From JBPYFK01 sp051984675 (GTDB lineage: Bacteria; Actinomycetota; Actinomycetes; Mycobacteriales; Pseudonocardiaceae), in NCBI GenBank assembly GCA_051984675.1, contig JBPYFK010000118.1, positions 16,461 through 80,460 of the forward strand: a stretch of 64,000 nt of DNA, in the 5' to 3' direction. Under the pieces are notes generated by a model, which ran no database searches, was not told where the DNA came from, and worked only from the letters and a program-made list of their open reading frames with translations. The first letter of the stretch is position 1; every line of letters starts with the position of its first letter. The position numbers and the translations under genes were made by a program. Of this stretch, positions 41,438 to 50,449 are shown piece after piece.

Positions 41438-42795
41438 CGAGCCGCCCCCATCATCGCACCGCGACGTGCGATGTTCGCCGTGATGCGCCGGGTCACCTGT
41501 CGTGCCGCGCAGTCCGCGCCGTAGACGAAGCGCATCACCGGACCGAAGGACGGTGCCACGGTCGGGCCGACGAAGAACAAGCCCCGCATCGACGATTCGA
41601 ACTCCCTGCCCACGCTCGGAGTTCGGTCCAACGTGCGCAGTTGGCAGGACAGTGACTGGCTCAGGAACGGCAGTCGCGCGACGTCGGGCCGGAAGCCGGT
41701 TGCGGCGATCACGTGGTCCACGACCAGTTCGGTACTGCCCTCGTCACCTCCGTCCAGCTCCAGGCGGACATGTTCCCCGTCCGACTCGGCCCGGCGGACC
41801 TGGTGCCCCGCCAGCACGGGAAGTTCCCCTTCCACCCTGCTTCGCAGCCACCAGGCGCCGGCCGGGCCGAGCGCTGTGCGGGCCAACCGGACCCGGGCAC
41901 GCGCGGGAAGCTGGCGGAACAGTTTCGGCTGCTGCGAGTAGAACCACGTTGACCAGCCCGAACCCAAGCCGGCCTCGGGTTCGCGCAGACGCCGCACGAG
42001 TGACCGGTCCCGCGACAGCGGCGAACCGTTCCAGACCAGGTGCGGCGCGCGGCAGACCAGCCGCACGCTCGCGCCACCCTCGTTGAGCAGCGCCGCCGCT
42101 TCCATCGCCGACTGGCCGGCGCCAACGACGACGACGTCCCGGCCACAGAAGAAGTCGAGGTCGTCGTGGTCGGTGCTGTGCGAGCACAGTTCGGAAGGAA
42201 GGTGCGTCAGCTGGTCCGGCACGCGCGGGAAGTACTCCAGGCCGGTCGCGACCACGACGTTGCGCGCGCGGAGCTTGTCTCCAGTGGACAGTGCGAGCAG
42301 GTAGTGGTCATCCATCGGAGCGACGTCGGTGACCAGCACCTCCTCGACGTCCGGTACCCAGTGCTGCTGGAACCACTTCCCGTAGGAGACGAACGTCTCC
42401 AGCGGGACCGGCAGGCCGTAGTCGGCGTAGTGCCGGCTGGTTTCCCGGCAGAAGTCCCCCAGCGTGTGTGTCCCGTCGGGATCGGACAGGCTGGAGGCGA
42501 ATCCCTGCGACTTCAGGAACATGCCCTGTGGCATCGCCGTACGCCACAAGTACATCGGCAGTCCGAACTGCCGGCATCGCAGACCCGCGCCGTTGAGGTG
42601 GGCCGCCACCGACAGCCCGTACGGCCCGGCGCCAATGATCGCGGCATCCAGCACGTCTCGTCCGCCGCCCCTTGGCGCTGCGGTATGCCAGGGCGGAGCG
42701 TGTTCAGTTGTGCCCTGATCAAGCGTGCCCTGATCAAGTGTGCCCTGATCAAGCGGCTGCGTGACCCCGACTTCTTCTACCTCAGGCTTGTCCAT
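41434..42795 (-). CDS. FAD-dependent NAD(P)-binding oxidoreductase (flavin monooxygenase/N-hydroxylase-like)
   Basis: 453 residues. A Rossmann FAD site AAIIGAGPYGLSVAAHL, a second dinucleotide site VVVVGAGQSAMEAAALL and ATGFRPDV are clear. It resembles Baeyer-Villiger/SidA-type monooxygenases; its substrate is unknown. It is unusual in an EPS locus. The N-terminus includes LDQGT repeated three times, coded by three exact 15-base repeats (42711-42755), and a shorter start after the repeats is possible. ATG 42795. Confidence 0.85.
   Translation of the reverse strand: MDKPEVEEVGVTQPLDQGTLDQGTLDQGTTEHAPPWHTAAPRGGGRDVLDAAIIGAGPYGLSVAAHLNGAGLRCRQFGLPMYLWRTAMPQGMFLKSQGFASSLSDPDGTHTLGDFCRETSRHYADYGLPVPLETFVSYGKWFQQHWVPDVEEVLVTDVAPMDDHYLLALSTGDKLRARNVVVATGLEYFPRVPDQLTHLPSELCSHSTDHDDLDFFCGRDVVVVGAGQSAMEAAALLNEGGASVRLVCRAPHLVWNGSPLSRDRSLVRRLREPEAGLGSGWSTWFYSQQPKLFRQLPARARVRLARTALGPAGAWWLRSRVEGELPVLAGHQVRRAESDGEHVRLELDGGDEGSTELVVDHVIAATGFRPDVARLPFLSQSLSCQLRTLDRTPSVGREFESSMRGLFFVGPTVAPSFGPVMRFVYGADCAARQVTRRITANIARRGAMMGAAR
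42711..42755 (-). repeat. Three 15-base tandem repeats near the flavoprotein start
   Basis: TGCCCTGATCAAG(C/T)G is repeated at 42711, 42726 and 42741, with one C/T difference. Read on the minus strand it encodes LDQGT repeats. In-frame, so copy number can vary without breaking the gene. Confidence 0.85.
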
Positions 42796-42819
42796 ATCCG
42801 ATCCCCACCCACGAGTCGT

Positions 42820-44103
42820 TCAGATCCTGGCTGCTCGTCCCGGCCGGTAGCGTGGCCATGTCCACGCGGCCTCACGCCGCTCGCGATGCAGCGACTGGTT
42901 CAGCGCGCGCCAGCCCATGCGTGCGCACATGAAGCCGAAGGGCACCATGTCGTCCCGGGCGAACCACGCCAATTCATCCACTCCCCGCAGGGAGGCCACC
43001 CACGACGCCAGCCCCAGGCTTCCGCTGCGCCATTGGCGCAGCGCCGTGATCGGCTCGTAGTTCTCGACCACGAAGCCCCGCCCGGTCACCGGAGCTCCTT
43101 CGGGAATCCGCTGCCCGGTCAGGTCCAGGTACGCGGCCAACGCCACGTCGACCCCGGCCGTGTCACGGAACAGCCGGAACTGCGCGCCGATACGCGGGTT
43201 GAAGTCCAGCAGCTTGTACTGGCCGTCCGCGCTGTCCTGGCGGAAATCCATGTCCACAATGCCCCGGAATCCGACGCGGGAAAGCAGATCCACGACGTGC
43301 GTCCGCAGTTGCGCGTTCTCGACCGCCCGACCGTAAGACGTCAACCCCGTCCGTGCGGGGTAGGAGCGCAGCTTGATTCCGGTGTGGGCAGAACGGCAGA
43401 TCGAACCCGCGTCGCAGTATCCGTGGAAGATCCAGTCGGCGTCGCCGTCGCCGGCTCCGGGGATGTATTCCTGGAGCAACAACTCGCCGTTTCGCTGCGG
43501 TGGGACCCTACGGCATAGCTCCCGCAGCTGCTCATAGGTGTGCACCAGCGTGGTACTTCGCATTTTCGTGGTCGTCCGCCAGGGGTGCGCGAGCTTCGCC
43601 ACGAGCGGAAATCCCTTGTCTTCGGCGAAATCTCGTGCTTGCTCCCACGACGACGGCAGCACCCGGCACGGGCAGGCCACCCCCAACTCGTCACACAACC
43701 GGTACATCGAGTCCTTCCCGGCCAGCCGCCGGGGCAGATCCGCCGGTGGCTCCGCGAACCGGTACCACTCGCGCAGTTCGTCGCCGTGCTCGGCGAGGAA
43801 GATGGCGCCCGCGTCGTCGGTCGGGATCAGCACGGCGGGCGTGCCGATCCGTTCGGCCAGTTGCCGCAGTCCCAACACCAGCCGCTCGGGATCTCCGGCC
43901 GGGGCACGCCAGATCCAGCGCCCGTGCAGGTAGCGCGAGTGCGCGCCGGGCGCCAGTGCGGTCTCCAGCACGCCGTACATCGGCACTCCCAGCCGCCCCA
44001 GGCTGCGGATGATCCCCAAACCGCCGTGGTGCATCACGTTCCGGTCGAGCTTGAGGACGACCGCGGGCGTGCTGGTGTCGATTTCGGACAGTTCGGTCAT
44101 CAC
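42820..44103 (-). CDS. ATP-grasp carboxylate-amine ligase family protein
   Basis: 427 residues. A pre-ATP-grasp segment (AVVLKLDRNVMHHGGLGIIRSLG, IPTDDAGAIFLAEH), then the ATP-grasp fold with FPLVAKLAHPW, LLLQEYIPG and LLDFNPRIGAQFR as metal/ATP ligands. It probably joins a carboxylate to an amine, possibly adding an amino acid to a sugar or glycan precursor. GTG 44103 and ATG 44100 are both near the GGAGGGGG ribosome site. Substrate not known. Confidence 0.86.
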   Translation of the reverse strand: MMTELSEIDTSTPAVVLKLDRNVMHHGGLGIIRSLGRLGVPMYGVLETALAPGAHSRYLHGRWIWRAPAGDPERLVLGLRQLAERIGTPAVLIPTDDAGAIFLAEHGDELREWYRFAEPPADLPRRLAGKDSMYRLCDELGVACPCRVLPSSWEQARDFAEDKGFPLVAKLAHPWRTTTKMRSTTLVHTYEQLRELCRRVPPQRNGELLLQEYIPGAGDGDADWIFHGYCDAGSICRSAHTGIKLRSYPARTGLTSYGRAVENAQLRTHVVDLLSRVGFRGIVDMDFRQDSADGQYKLLDFNPRIGAQFRLFRDTAGVDVALAAYLDLTGQRIPEGAPVTGRGFVVENYEPITALRQWRSGSLGLASWVASLRGVDELAWFARDDMVPFGFMCARMGWRALNQSLHRERREAAWTWPRYRPGRAARI

Positions 44104-44154
44104 GTCGTTCCCCCTCCGCAGACCACTGTCTGACCCGGTCCTAGACGACCCCTC

Positions 44155-45540
44155 CTAGACGACCTCTCGATGACGCGCCGTGTCGAACTGGTACGTCGCG
44201 TCCAGCACGAGCGGGCAGTCACGTGCCCAGCCGTAGTCGAAGCCGGGATGGACCGTGTGGATCAGGGCGAGGTCCCAGTCCGCGCCAGCGGGCGCGATCT
44301 CGCTGCGCAGCCACGTCTTCGACGAGTCTCCATTCGGAAGCCGCAGGTCGGAAACGAGCGGGTCGTAGTAGTGCACGTCCACCCCGAGGCGGGCCAGGCC
44401 CGCCATGATGGGAAGCGCGGACGACTGGCGGAGGTCGCTCACGCCGGCCTTGTAGCTGGCGCCCACAACGAGCACCCGCGCCCCCGCCGGAGACCGCCCA
44501 GCTTGGGCGAGCACCTCGACGGCGCGCTCGACGACCCGGGCGGGTCGCACTTCGATCGCGCGCATCGCCTGCTCGATCAGGGGGGCGGCGCGGTGGCGCT
44601 GGTGCAACTGCCACAGCAGGTAGTAGGGGTCGCACGGGATGCAGTGCCCTCCCACTCCCGGCCCCGGGAAACTACCCAGAAACCCGTACGGCTTCGTTCC
44701 GGCGGCGATGGTCACCTCGATCGGGTCGAGGCCCAGCGTTCCGCACACGTCGGCGAACTCGTTGGCCAGTGCGAGGTTGACCGCGCGGAAGACGTTCTCG
44801 TAGAGCTTGGTCAGCTCCGCGGCCTCGGGGGAGCTGAGCAGGTAGACCGAGTCGGTCATGTGCCCGACGATCCGAGCGGCGCGGTCCGAGCACTCCGCGG
44901 TCACACCACCGACGATCCGGGGCGTCGTGCGATGGAGGTGGTCGGGGTTGCCGGGGTCGATGCGCTCGGGGCTGTAGGCGACATGGATGTCCGTGCCCAC
45001 GGTGAAGCCGCGCTGCTCCAACGGATCGACGAGCAACTCACGCGTAGTGCCGACGAACGTCGTGGAGGAGAGGATGATCGTCTGTCCACTGTGGGCCTTC
45101 GCGACGACGGTGGAACAGGCGCGGCGCAGCGCCGTCACGTCCGGCTCATGGTGCTGGTCCACCGGAGTTGGGACGCACACGATCACGGCGTCGGCACCGT
45201 GCAGCACCGCGCTGTCGCAGGTCAGCCGGAAGGTCCCGGCCGACAGGCCGGACTCCAACCGGCGCTTGTCGTCCTCCGCGAGATCGACCGCTCCGCGCGC
45301 GATCGCCCGCAGCCGCGCGCCGTCGATGTCGACGCCGACCACCGACGACCACCGCGAGTGCACCGCGATCGCGGTCGGTAGCCCCACGTAGCCCAACCCG
45401 ACGACCGCAACGGATTCCACCCCGGACCGATCACCGTTGCCGTCAGAGGGTGACCGGTCCGCCGTGAACGGCACCAGCCGGTCCCGGAGCTGATGTTCCC
45501 GCCCGTTGATCGCGAGTGCGAGATTCTGCTCGGCCACCAT
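44155..45540 (-). CDS. UDP-sugar dehydrogenase (UDP-Glc or UDP-ManNAc dehydrogenase family)
   Basis: About 461 residues. NAD-binding VAVVGLGYVGLPTAIAV, VCVPTPVDQHHEPD, the helix hinge LTKLYENVFRAVNLALANE and the catalytic Cys in GVGGHCIPCDPYY are present, with C-terminal VLVVGASYKAGVSDLRQSSALPI. It oxidises a UDP-sugar to its uronic acid using two NAD+. CIPCDP and the AYSPERIDPG block favour the WecC-type subfamily. I choose ATG 45540 (GGGGAG 6 bases upstream); the frame reaches 45618. Confidence 0.88.
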   Translation of the reverse strand: MVAEQNLALAINGREHQLRDRLVPFTADRSPSDGNGDRSGVESVAVVGLGYVGLPTAIAVHSRWSSVVGVDIDGARLRAIARGAVDLAEDDKRRLESGLSAGTFRLTCDSAVLHGADAVIVCVPTPVDQHHEPDVTALRRACSTVVAKAHSGQTIILSSTTFVGTTRELLVDPLEQRGFTVGTDIHVAYSPERIDPGNPDHLHRTTPRIVGGVTAECSDRAARIVGHMTDSVYLLSSPEAAELTKLYENVFRAVNLALANEFADVCGTLGLDPIEVTIAAGTKPYGFLGSFPGPGVGGHCIPCDPYYLLWQLHQRHRAAPLIEQAMRAIEVRPARVVERAVEVLAQAGRSPAGARVLVVGASYKAGVSDLRQSSALPIMAGLARLGVDVHYYDPLVSDLRLPNGDSSKTWLRSEIAPAGADWDLALIHTVHPGFDYGWARDCPLVLDATYQFDTARHREVV

Positions 45541-45799
45541 CGTGTGCTCCCCCACTTCGCACATTGACCCCACAGAAAAGCTGGTGCCCGCAATCTGGCT
45601 CCCAGAGCCGACGCGCACCGCCCCTCGCCGAGAACGATGGCACGCACCGGTGGTAGGAGTCCTCCCGCAGCGGGGTGAGACGGCCTACCCGATGTGTAGG
45701 AACTTTTGGGACCCGGGCTCTTTTCGGGCCCTGGATCTGTTGGGAACCCAGAACTTCTTGGGGCGCGGGATCTCTTGAGGTTGCGGGACCTTCCGGTTC
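45541..45799. other. Leader/intergenic region with GC-rich dyads before the UDP-sugar dehydrogenase
   Basis: From ~45700 to 45790 there is a series of short dyads and related runs: GGGACCC, GGGCCC and TGGG-AA-CCCA at 45741-45750, separated by CTCTTTTC, GATCTGTT and GATCTCTT. It could end the deacetylase transcript or act as a leader of the EPS operon. No open frame is supported. Confidence 0.4.
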
Positions 45800-46648
45800 T
45801 CACGGGCTGTTCCACCACAACCAGTCCGGTTCGTCGAGGTGGCGGAACGGGCCTGAGGGCGACTCGACGGTGGACGCACGACGCCCGTGCTCGCCCCGCT
45901 TGACCGCCGCATTCCACCGGTCCCGTACCCGCTTGGCCCGCAGGCGCAACCCGCCATCGCGGTCACCCACATAAGTGCGCGGTAGTGCGAGCCGGCCGGT
46001 CAACGCGCTTCGCTTGATCGCGCACGCGTAGTCGTAGCCCGCGCAGCGCACGGCGTCCACCACGGGCTCAGCCAGGTCGCCGTACGGGTAGCAGAATCCT
46101 GGCACGTCCTGTCCGGCCACCTCGCGCAACACTGTGCGGCTGCGCACGACTTCGTCGCGCAGCTGCCCGGGCGTGATCTCGGGCAGTCGTACATGGCGCA
46201 GGCCGTGCGAGCCGATCTCGATCCCGCTGGCGGCGACGTACCCGATCTGCTCGACCGACAGCAGCGGCTTGCTCGGGCCGCTGGCATCCCAGACGTTCTC
46301 CCCACCCAGAAATCCGGCAAGGACGAACACCGTCGCGCTGAACCCGTACCGGCGCAGGATCGGCAGCACGTACTCGACGAAATCCGAGTAGCCGTCGTCG
46401 AAGGTCAGCCCGACAAGCCCGTCCGCGACCCCGTCCCGCTGGGCCTGGAGAATCTCGCGCACGGACACGCCCGTCAGCCCGCGCCGCCGCAACCAGCGCA
46501 TCTGCTCGTCGAACCGTTCCGGCCGCACCGTGACCTGGTAGGGGTCCCACAGGTAAGGGGCGACCGAGTGATACATGAGCACAAGTGGAGCCCGGTCCCG
46601 AGCGAGCCCCGCGCCCGGGCCGGACCGGTTCTGCACACGTCGAGCCAT
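45800..46648 (-). CDS. Polysaccharide deacetylase (carbohydrate esterase family 4)
   Basis: About 282 residues. APLVLMYHSVAPYLWDP, the metal/acid motif LTFDDGYSDF, the metal-binding SHGLRHV and FCYPYGDLAE are the NodB-homology motifs in order. It removes N- or O-acetyl groups from the polysaccharide or peptidoglycan. No signal peptide is seen. I choose ATG 46648 (GGGGGCGG about 6 bases upstream); ATG 46708 is the longer alternative. It is first in the minus-strand locus, with 152 bases to the dehydrogenase frame. Confidence 0.88.
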   Translation of the reverse strand: MARRVQNRSGPGAGLARDRAPLVLMYHSVAPYLWDPYQVTVRPERFDEQMRWLRRRGLTGVSVREILQAQRDGVADGLVGLTFDDGYSDFVEYVLPILRRYGFSATVFVLAGFLGGENVWDASGPSKPLLSVEQIGYVAASGIEIGSHGLRHVRLPEITPGQLRDEVVRSRTVLREVAGQDVPGFCYPYGDLAEPVVDAVRCAGYDYACAIKRSALTGRLALPRTYVGDRDGGLRLRAKRVRDRWNAAVKRGEHGRRASTVESPSGPFRHLDEPDWLWWNSP

Positions 46649-46854
46649 CGCTGCGCCGCCCCCAGTGTTCACCCCACACAGCAGCCTTCGATCCAGGACA
46701 GCAGTCATTCCCCCAGGACAGCCAGGTACCCGGACGCCTCCAAGTGCTTCAGCGTAGGTGCCCGACGGCAGTCGGAGGATCGTATCGTCGAGGGAGGCGG
46801 CCTACGTCGTTCGTATGAGCCTGCCAGCGCGTACGACGCGAAACGTGAAACGAT

Positions 46855-47967
46855 TTATGGATTTTCCTGGCGAGACGCGAGGGTGGACTGCCGCACCACC
46901 AACTCGGGTTGGTACATCACGCGCTGGTGTACATGCGGCCCGGGCGAGGAACCGCCGTCACCGGGTTCGTCGGAGGTTTCGTCCAGCAACAGATCCGCCG
47001 CCGTACGCCCGATACGGAACGCCGGTTGGCGCACCGACGTCAGCGGAACCGCCGCGCCCGCGGCGAATTCGATGTCGTCATACCCGACCAGCGCCATCTC
47101 CTCCGGTACCCGAACCCCGGACGCGAACAGGGCCTGCAACACCCCCAGAGCGAGCAGATCGTTCGCGCAGAACACCGCTGTCGGGCGCGGACGAAGCCCC
47201 AGGACACGCGCTGCCGCGTCCCGGCCGCAGGCGACGTCGAGCGCCTCGGTTTCCAGCGCCACCAGGGAGTCTTCGGGCAGCCCGGCCGCGCGCAGCGCGT
47301 CGAGCGCGCCCTCGCGCCGGTCTCGGCACTGGGGGAGCTGCCCTGGCCCGCTGACGTAGGCGATGCGCGTGTGTCCGCACTCCACCAGGTGCCCCACGGC
47401 GAGCGCGCCCCCAGCGACGTCGTCGACCGAGACCGAGCAGCCCTCCTCTGCCCCGACGGAGCGGTCCACGAGCACACTCGGGATGCCGTGCCGGCGAAAC
47501 GACGCCAGGTTCTCGCCGCCGATGTTGGCGGGGGTGACCAGCACACCCCGGACCCGCTGCTCGGCGAACAGCGATAGGTACAGCGACTCGGCGGACTCGT
47601 CCTGCCCGCTGCTGCACAGCATCACCCCGAGCCCGCGCTCGCGTGTCGCGTCCTCCACCCCCCGCGCGACGTCGACGAAGAAGGGGTTGGCGATGTCGAG
47701 CACGAGCAGCGCCACGATCCGACTGTGCCCGGCGCGCAGCTGCCGGGCGGATTCACTGCGCACGTAGCCCAGTTCGTCGACCACGGACAGCACCCGCGAT
47801 CGGGTACCCGCCGACACCCGGTCCGGTCGGTTGAGTGCGTTCGACACCGTGGCCACCGACACTCCGGCGGCCCTGGCCACGTCCTTGATGCTGACCATGC
47901 CAGTTCCGGCGGGTCGCCGGGTCGCCGACGCTCCGGCGGTCGCCGTCCCCGCGCTGTTCGCTGCCAT
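46855..47967 (-). CDS. LacI-family transcriptional regulator of the lut operon
   Basis: 370 residues. N-terminal LacI helix-turn-helix VSIKDVARAAGVSVATVSNALNRPDRVS, then a periplasmic-binding-like effector domain. The first ~23 residues (Ala/Thr rich) are an extension. ATG 47967. It is divergent from lutABC over a 206-base region with three dyads, so it probably represses lactate use and its own gene. An effector of L-lactate or a sugar is inferred. Its 3' end is ~150 bases from the deacetylase start. Confidence 0.9.
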   Translation of the reverse strand: MAANSAGTATAGASATRRPAGTGMVSIKDVARAAGVSVATVSNALNRPDRVSAGTRSRVLSVVDELGYVRSESARQLRAGHSRIVALLVLDIANPFFVDVARGVEDATRERGLGVMLCSSGQDESAESLYLSLFAEQRVRGVLVTPANIGGENLASFRRHGIPSVLVDRSVGAEEGCSVSVDDVAGGALAVGHLVECGHTRIAYVSGPGQLPQCRDRREGALDALRAAGLPEDSLVALETEALDVACGRDAAARVLGLRPRPTAVFCANDLLALGVLQALFASGVRVPEEMALVGYDDIEFAAGAAVPLTSVRQPAFRIGRTAADLLLDETSDEPGDGGSSPGPHVHQRVMYQPELVVRQSTLASRQENP

Positions 47968-48013
47968 CGCACCGCCCCTAGAGGTCCTCGATCAGAAATT
48001 CTAACCCAAGCAT

Positions 48014-48081
48014 AAAACGTTTTTTCATACTTTGGTATGGCCTGCATCTTGCGGACATCTTGTATCTAAGATAGATACAAG
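48014..48081. promoter_or_regulatory. Three dyads in the lacI-lutA divergent promoter region
   Basis: (1) AAAACGTTTT at 48014-48023, a LacI-type operator with central CG. (2) CATAC-N4-GTATG at 48026-48039. (3) CTTGTATCTA-aga-TAGATACAAG at 48059-48081, a perfect 10-base dyad. The region is AT-rich for this genome. (1) suits the adjacent LacI protein; (3) suggests a second regulator such as a GntR-type protein. Confidence 0.55.
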
Positions 48082-48173
48082 AACCACCGAGTGTGCGCGT
48101 CGCGCGCCGGCTCGCAAGTGCCGCGAAGAACGGGTTCACTGAATCCGTCAGCCCAACCACTCCAGAGGTGCCG

Positions 48174-48923
48174 ATGCGGATCGCGCTGTTCATCACGTGC
48201 TTCAACGACACGCTCTTCCCCGAGGTCGGCAAGGCCGTGGTGCGCCTGCTCCGCCGGCTGGGGCACGAGGTGGACTTCCCCGACGCGCAGACCTGCTGCG
48301 GTCAGATGCACTTCAACACGGGCTACCGCGAGCAGTGCGTTCCGCTGGTGCAGCGGTTCGCGAGCGCCTTCGACGGCTACGACGCGATCGTCACGCCGTC
48401 GGCATCGTGCGCTTCAATGGTTCGCCATTACCATCCGACCGTCGCGCGCCTGGCCGCGGACAGTGGAACCGACCGCCAGCTGCCGGATCGGGTAGCCGTC
48501 ACTGCCGACCGGGTGTACGAGCTGAGCGAGTTCCTCGTCGACGTCCTCGGCGTGACCGACGTCGGCGCGTACTTCCCGCACACAGTGACCTTCCACCCGA
48601 CCTGCCACTCCAAGCGGCTGCTGGGTGTCGGGGACCGCCCGCAGCGGCTCCTCGCCGCCGTCGAAGGCGTCGCGCTGTACCCGTTGCCCCGGCAGGACGA
48701 GTGCTGCGGCTTCGGGGGAACGTTCGCCGTGAAGAACCCGGATACGTCGGTGGCGATGGGGGACGACAAGGTGCGCGATGTCGTCGGCAGCGGCGCCGAG
48801 GTCCTGACCTCCGCCGACACCTCGTGCCTGATGCACATCGGGGGGTTGCTCTCGCGCAAGCACTACGGCGTGCGCGTGCTACATCTGGCCGAGATCCTCG
48901 CCATGACCAAGGAGGACGCGTGA
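48174..48923 (+). CDS. lutA: L-lactate oxidation complex Fe-S protein LutA
   Basis: 249 residues. Two CCG domains: MRIALFITCFNDTLFPEVG with TCCGQMHFNTGY, and TFHPTCHSKR with ECCGFGGTFAVKNP. They bind Fe-S/heterodisulfide-like cofactors. ATG 48174 has AGAGGTG 5 bases upstream. The stop overlaps lutB (GTGA). Works with LutB and LutC to oxidise L-lactate to pyruvate. Confidence 0.93.
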   Translation: MRIALFITCFNDTLFPEVGKAVVRLLRRLGHEVDFPDAQTCCGQMHFNTGYREQCVPLVQRFASAFDGYDAIVTPSASCASMVRHYHPTVARLAADSGTDRQLPDRVAVTADRVYELSEFLVDVLGVTDVGAYFPHTVTFHPTCHSKRLLGVGDRPQRLLAAVEGVALYPLPRQDECCGFGGTFAVKNPDTSVAMGDDKVRDVVGSGAEVLTSADTSCLMHIGGLLSRKHYGVRVLHLAEILAMTKEDA

Positions 48924-50449
48924 CCCAGACGCCCCAGCGCAGCGGCAAGCATGCCAGGGCCGCAGGGCATCCGACCTTCCTCGGCATGCCTCCGTTTCCT
49001 CAGGCGGCCAAGGCGGCGCTCGACGACGACCAGTTGCGGACGAACCTACGCCACGCGACCACGACGATCCGCGGGAAGCGGTCCCAAGCGGTCGCCGAAC
49101 AGCCCGACTGGGAGAACCTGCGGCGCGCCGGGGAGGCCATCAAGGACGGCGTGCTCGCGAACCTGCCGGACTACCTGGAACAGCTCGAACGCGCCGTCGT
49201 CGCGGCGGGAGGCGTGGTGCATTGGGCACGCGACGCGGCCGAGGCGAACGGCATCGTCATCGACTTGGCACGCCAGCACCACGCACGCGAGGTGGTCAAG
49301 GTGAAGTCGATGGCCACCCAGGAGATCGAGTTGAACAACGCACTCCACAAGGCGGGCATCGAGGCGTGGGAGACCGACCTGGCGGAACTGATCGTCCAGC
49401 TGGGACACGACCTGCCCTCGCACCTGCTGGTGCCGGCGATCCACCGCAACCGCCGCCAGATCCGGGACATCTTCCGGCAGCGGATGGGCGAGGTCGGCCG
49501 AGCCGCTCCCCCGGAGCTCACCGACAGCCCGGAGGATCTCGCCGAAGCGGCACGAAGGCACCTGCGGGAGAAGTTCCTGCGCGCGGAGTTCGCCGTCTCC
49601 GGCGGCAACTTCGCGATCGCCGAGACCGGCACGATCTCGGTGGTGGAGTCCGAAGGCAACGGCCGGATGTGCCTGACCCTGCCGAAGGTGCTGGTGACGG
49701 TGCTGGGCATTGAAAAGCTGTTGCCGCGCTGGCAGGACCTGGAGGTCTTCCTGCAGTTGCTGCCCCGCTCCTCCACCGCGGAACGGATGAACCCCTACAC
49801 CTCGATGTGGACGGGAGTGTCCCCAGGGGATGGACCGCAGGAGTTCCACCTGATCCTGCTGGACAACGGTCGCACTGACGTCCTCGCCGACCCCGTCGGC
49901 CGGCAGGCACTGCGCTGCATCCGCTGCTCCGCCTGCCTGAACGTGTGCCCGGTCTATGAAAGGACCGGAGGGCGGGCGTACGGATCGGCCTACCCCGGAC
50001 CGATCGGCGCGATCCTCACTCCGCAGCTGCGCGGCATCAACCAGCGGCCGGTCGACGCGCAGACCGCGTCCCTGCCCTACGCGTCGTCGCTGTGCGGAGC
50101 TTGTTTCGAAGTGTGTCCAGTGCGGATCGACATCCCGGACGTGCTGGTGCACTTGCGTCACCAGGCTGTACGTCGTAAGCAGGAACGTCACCACGCGCCC
50201 AGCGCCGAGCGGACGACCATGAAGCTCGCCGGGCGACTGCTCACCAACCCGCGGCTGCTCGCGGCGGTCCAGGGAGCCGCTTCCGCCGCCAGCAAGGTGT
50301 TCTGGCCCTACGGCGTGATCGGCAAGATTCCCGGGTCCGGCTGGATTTCCGGTTGGTTCGCCCAGCGGGACATGAAGGCGCCCGAAGCGGAGTCGTTCCG
50401 GGCATGGTGGCAGCGCACCAATGGTGGAAAGGACGATAACCGTGCATGA
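48920..50449 (+). CDS. lutB: L-lactate oxidation complex Fe-S protein LutB
   Basis: 509 residues. N-terminal DUF162/LUD domain (VVKVKSMATQEIELNNAL, AETGTISVVESEGNGR) and two C-terminal [4Fe-4S] motifs, CIRCSACLNVCPVY and CGACFEVCPV. GTG 48920 with AAGGAGG upstream, overlapping lutA by 4 bases; the stop overlaps the lutC start by 8 bases. Electron acceptor is probably quinone or another carrier. Confidence 0.93.
   Translation: MTQTPQRSGKHARAAGHPTFLGMPPFPQAAKAALDDDQLRTNLRHATTTIRGKRSQAVAEQPDWENLRRAGEAIKDGVLANLPDYLEQLERAVVAAGGVVHWARDAAEANGIVIDLARQHHAREVVKVKSMATQEIELNNALHKAGIEAWETDLAELIVQLGHDLPSHLLVPAIHRNRRQIRDIFRQRMGEVGRAAPPELTDSPEDLAEAARRHLREKFLRAEFAVSGGNFAIAETGTISVVESEGNGRMCLTLPKVLVTVLGIEKLLPRWQDLEVFLQLLPRSSTAERMNPYTSMWTGVSPGDGPQEFHLILLDNGRTDVLADPVGRQALRCIRCSACLNVCPVYERTGGRAYGSAYPGPIGAILTPQLRGINQRPVDAQTASLPYASSLCGACFEVCPVRIDIPDVLVHLRHQAVRRKQERHHAPSAERTTMKLAGRLLTNPRLLAAVQGAASAASKVFWPYGVIGKIPGSGWISGWFAQRDMKAPEAESFRAWWQRTNGGKDDNRA

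Noticed and set aside
42711..42755. Insertion-sequence or attachment-site repeat
   Set aside because: Short in-frame tandem copies without transposase, inverted ends or tRNA nearby.
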